DNA of 64,000 bases, taken from Bacilli bacterium (GTDB lineage: Bacteria > Bacillota_I > Bacilli_A > ML615J-28 > CAG-698). The DNA is taken from the NCBI GenBank assembly GCA_017617065.1, contig JAFZWP010000001.1, forward strand, positions 181,209 to 245,208. The letters are read 5' to 3'. Shown piece after piece: positions 61,983 to 64,000 of the stretch (positions are counted from its first letter, which is position 1; the number at the start of each line of letters is the position of its first letter). The position numbers and the translations under genes were made by a program. The notes beneath the pieces were generated by a model that saw nothing but the letters and a program-made list of their open reading frames with translations, did no database searches and was not told the origin of the DNA.

Positions 61983-61998
61983 AATTCTATAATATAAT
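61983..61998 (+). promoter_or_regulatory. Phage promoter motif for the tRNA and glyA unit
   Basis: AATTCTATAATATAAT, 14 bases before the start at 62012, with AAGGA between. Confidence 0.55.
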
Positions 61999-62011
61999 AA
62001 GGAAATAAGAA

Positions 62012-62218
62012 ATGACGGATGCGGTACTAGAACAAGCGCAACAAAATATATTATTACCAACAAAAGTAAATGCAAATTGGGTGGTGAAGCTTAGAGAAAA
62101 TAATATATGGAAGCTTATAGATTTTGATTTACAAGAGGATGCATGGAGTTTCTTTTATAGTAAATTAAATGAATTAAAATCAATGCTTCTAGGTAAACCA
62201 TTACAAATACAAAGATAA
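62012..62218 (+). CDS. Unknown 68-residue protein
   Basis: A helical protein (DAVLEQAQQNILLPTKVNAN, IDFDLQEDAWSFFYSKLNEL) with no recognised family. Ribosome site AAGGA. Its stop is one base before the tRNA, so the tRNA must be cut from a shared transcript. It heads the unit tRNA plus glyA. Confidence 0.55.
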   Translation: MTDAVLEQAQQNILLPTKVNANWVVKLRENNIWKLIDFDLQEDAWSFFYSKLNELKSMLLGKPLQIQR

Positions 62219-62219
62219 T

Positions 62220-62296
62220 GCTCCCTTAGCTCAGCTGAATAGAGCAAATCTCTTCTAAAGATAAGGTCGTAGGTTTGAGTCCTACAGGGAGCGCCA
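62220..62296 (+). tRNA. tRNA-Arg (anticodon TCT), 3' CCA encoded
   Basis: 77 bases. Acceptor GCTCCCT (62220-62226) pairs with AGGGAGC (62286-62292); D stem GCTC/GAGC; anticodon TCT at 62254-62256; T stem GTAGG/CCTAC. The 27-43 pair is A-A, the only mismatch. It reads AGA, which is frequent in this AT-rich genome. Placed between two protein genes with no gap on the 5' side. Confidence 0.92.
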
Positions 62297-62317
62297 ATTT
62301 TTAAAAAGGAGTAATTA

Positions 62318-63649
62318 ATGATAGATAAAACATTAAATCAAATTGTTAGTAAAGAAAAAGATAAATTAAATAACGAATTAGTACTTATTGCATCTGAGAA
62401 TTATCCCTCTCAAGATATATTAGATTTAATGGGTTCTGTTTGTTCTGTGCCTTATACAGAAGGTTATCCTTTATCTGTGTCTAAACAAGGTAGACATTAT
62501 GCAGGCTGTGAAGTTATTGATGAATTAGAAGAATATTGTATTGCTAAAGCATGCGAATTATTTAGAGTTAATTTTGCTAATGTACAACCAATGTCAGGTT
62601 CACATGCTAATACTTGTGTTTATTATGCTTTTTGTAAACCAGGTGATAGAACATTGTCTGCTAGCCTTTCTACCATGGCTCATTTAACACATGGAAGTAA
62701 ATTTACACATTCTGGTAGATTTTATGAAAATCATAATTATGAATTGATAAATGAAAAATTAGATTATGATGAGTTAAAGAAAAGATTATATGAAGTTAAA
62801 CCTAGATTGTTGATTACAGGATATTCTGCGTATTCTCATAAAATAGACTTTCAAAAGATTCGTGAAATTGTAGATCAATATAATACTGATTTAGAAATTG
62901 ATACTGAATTTCCAGAAGATGTAGCTATATCAGATGAAGAAATACAAAAAGCTATTGAAGCTAAGAAATGTATTCTTTGGACAGATATGGCGCATTTTAG
63001 TGGATTTATTGCTACTCATGTTTGGGAAGATAAATATGATCCAACACAATGGGCAGATGTTGTTACAACTACTACTCATAAAACTTTAAGAGGCCCACGC
63101 TCTGCAATTATTTTATGGAATAATCCAGATTATTGTAAGAAAATTAATCAAGCAGTATTTCCAGCTAATGCAGGTGGTACTAATCAAGCAGCAGTAGCAG
63201 CTAAAGCTCAAGCATTTATTGAAGCATTACAGCCTGAATTTAAAGATTATATTAATCAAGTACATACTAACATGCAAGCTTTGATTAATGGTATTAAAGA
63301 AGTAGATATAGATCATAAATTACGTTTTGTAAGTGGTGATGAAACAGAAAATCATATGATTCTTATTGATGTTAAAGGCGCTGGTATAACAGGTAAAGAA
63401 GCTGAAGATATGCTAACAGCTAATCATATTATTTGTAATAAAAATATGATTACTGGTGATATTAAGCCTTCGGATTGTACAGGTATTCGTTTGGGTACAC
63501 CTGCTATTACAACTAGAGGATTTACTGAAGAAATGAGTAATACCTTAGGTAAAGTAATTGCTAGTATTTTATTAAAGCAAGGTGATCCGCAAGAAATTAC
63601 TTCAGTTATTGTATCCTTATTAAATGAAATAGGCGAATTTTATAAATAA
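62318..63649 (+). CDS. glyA: Serine hydroxymethyltransferase
   Basis: 443 residues, a cytosolic PLP enzyme that turns serine and tetrahydrofolate into glycine and 5,10-methylene-tetrahydrofolate. Family elements: ELVLIASENYPSQDI, VQPMSGSHANTCVYY, LWTDMAHFSG and the PLP lysine in TTTTHKTLRGPR (K255). An extra stretch of about 30 residues (VDQYNTDLEIDTEF to QKAIEAKK) precedes the DMAHFSG segment, and the usual GKRYYGG loop reads KQGRHYAG. Strong ribosome site AAAAGGAG. The enzyme complements DHFR at 6188. Confidence 0.9.
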   Translation: MIDKTLNQIVSKEKDKLNNELVLIASENYPSQDILDLMGSVCSVPYTEGYPLSVSKQGRHYAGCEVIDELEEYCIAKACELFRVNFANVQPMSGSHANTCVYYAFCKPGDRTLSASLSTMAHLTHGSKFTHSGRFYENHNYELINEKLDYDELKKRLYEVKPRLLITGYSAYSHKIDFQKIREIVDQYNTDLEIDTEFPEDVAISDEEIQKAIEAKKCILWTDMAHFSGFIATHVWEDKYDPTQWADVVTTTTHKTLRGPRSAIILWNNPDYCKKINQAVFPANAGGTNQAAVAAKAQAFIEALQPEFKDYINQVHTNMQALINGIKEVDIDHKLRFVSGDETENHMILIDVKGAGITGKEAEDMLTANHIICNKNMITGDIKPSDCTGIRLGTPAITTRGFTEEMSNTLGKVIASILLKQGDPQEITSVIVSLLNEIGEFYK

Positions 63650-63654
63650 TTGGC

Positions 63655-63683
63655 TTTACATTATATAAATTATATACTATATT
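63655..63683 (+). promoter_or_regulatory. Possible host-type promoter for clpP
   Basis: TTTACA (63655-63660) and TATATT (63678-63683) are 17 bases apart, like a sigma-70 promoter. In such AT-rich sequence this is weak. The phage motif is absent here. Confidence 0.3.
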
Positions 63684-63707
63684 ATACGTATAACAAAAGG
63701 AGTTATT

Positions 63708-64000
63708 ATGTTAACTACACCTGGTGTAACCTATATTGATCCAAATGGTAACGAACGTTATATGGATTTGGCTACACGTGCTTATAAAGATCGTATTATT
63801 TTCTTACAAGGAGAAATTAATGCAGAAATGGCAGCATCTATTGTTATGCAATTATATGTATTAGAATCAGAAGCTGCTGATAAACCAATTAAAATGATTA
63901 TTCAAAGTCCTGGTGGTGAAATAACCTCTGGATATGCGATTATCGATGTTATGAATAAGATTAAATGTCCAGTTCATACACAGGCTACTGGTACAGTTGC
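63708..64000 (+). CDS. clpP: ClpP-like serine protease (3' end cut by window)
   Basis: 97 residues are visible, matching the ClpP N-terminal half: DRIIFLQGEINAEMAASIV, KPIKMIIQSPGGEITSGYAI and KCPVHTQATGTVA. The catalytic serine should come just after the window edge (in ClpP this segment continues as a G-x-A-x-S run), so activity cannot be judged. Ribosome site AAAAGGAG. A phage ClpP may serve as processing or head-maturation protease, or act with host Clp ATPases. It follows glyA by 58 bases. Confidence 0.85.
   Translation, partial: MLTTPGVTYIDPNGNERYMDLATRAYKDRIIFLQGEINAEMAASIVMQLYVLESEAADKPIKMIIQSPGGEITSGYAIIDVMNKIKCPVHTQATGTV

Noticed and set aside
63661..63707. Copy of the phage promoter motif before clpP
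   Set aside because: The region is AT-rich but lacks the TTCTA core.
1..64000. Alternative genetic code (TAG or TGA reassigned), as in some gut megaphages
   Set aside because: Conserved proteins end at TAA, TAG and TGA in the expected places and have no internal stops.
1..64000. Prophage with integrase and attachment sites
   Set aside because: No integrase, repressor or att-type repeats; the gene content fits a lytic myovirus. The part outside the window is unknown.

Overview
The window is a piece of the genome of a large, AT-rich, tailed phage with a contractile tail (myovirus). Its replication, nucleotide and baseplate genes resemble the T4 supergroup, but most proteins are strongly diverged. 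The evidence is a gp46/gp47-type recombination nuclease, a gp32-type single-stranded DNA-binding protein with a zinc site, dCMP deaminase, DHFR, a terminase large subunit, a tape measure protein, tail-tube-like proteins, and baseplate proteins of the gp25, gp6, gp53 and gp5/gpV-spike types. A lipoprotein plus a membrane-anchored coiled-coil protein form a likely spanin pair, which points to a Gram-negative host. BspA/DUF285-type leucine-rich repeats and PEGA-like repeats hint at a gut or rumen host, but that is inference. Capsid, portal, DNA polymerase and tail sheath genes are not in the window. The standard bacterial code fits: TAA, TAG and TGA all end genes normally.

Layout. Positions 1-6778 (+ strand) hold recombination and nucleotide genes: gp46, gp47, gp32, an HNH endonuclease, a possible UvsY-like protein, dCMP deaminase, a possible late sigma factor and DHFR. 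Positions 6779-6990 hold a probable small RNA, a terminator and a promoter. Positions 6991-27991 (+) are a 21 kb block of tail-fibre and receptor-binding genes built from shuffled modules. A bidirectional terminator at 27994-28020 separates this block from the leftward genes. Positions 28003-57005 (- strand) read, in transcription order from the right: small unknown genes, terminase large subunit, a lysozyme-like protein, tail tube, tail chaperones, tape measure, baseplate hub, spike and wedge, spanins, a BspA-like protein, a glycosyltransferase, a metallophosphoesterase and a three-gene membrane cassette (holin candidates). Positions 57124-64000 (+) start at a divergent promoter pair and hold a tightly packed operon (MTA/SAH-nucleosidase-like, Nudix, three unknowns, F420-0:glutamate-ligase/CofE-like), a homing endonuclease, a tRNA-Arg(UCU), serine hydroxymethyltransferase and the start of ClpP, which is cut by the window edge.

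How it works together. A shared motif, roughly AGTTCTATTATATA, stands in the correct orientation upstream of about fifteen transcription units on both strands. It is probably the promoter class of a phage-directed RNA polymerase, and the protein at 5145-6191 is the best candidate for its sigma factor. Genes inside units are coupled by TAATG or ATGA overlaps. DHFR, serine hydroxymethyltransferase and dCMP deaminase fit thymidylate and one-carbon metabolism. The CofE-like ligase next to them raises the question of a glutamylated cofactor. No gap without a gene exceeds 300 bases. The largest is 6779-6990.
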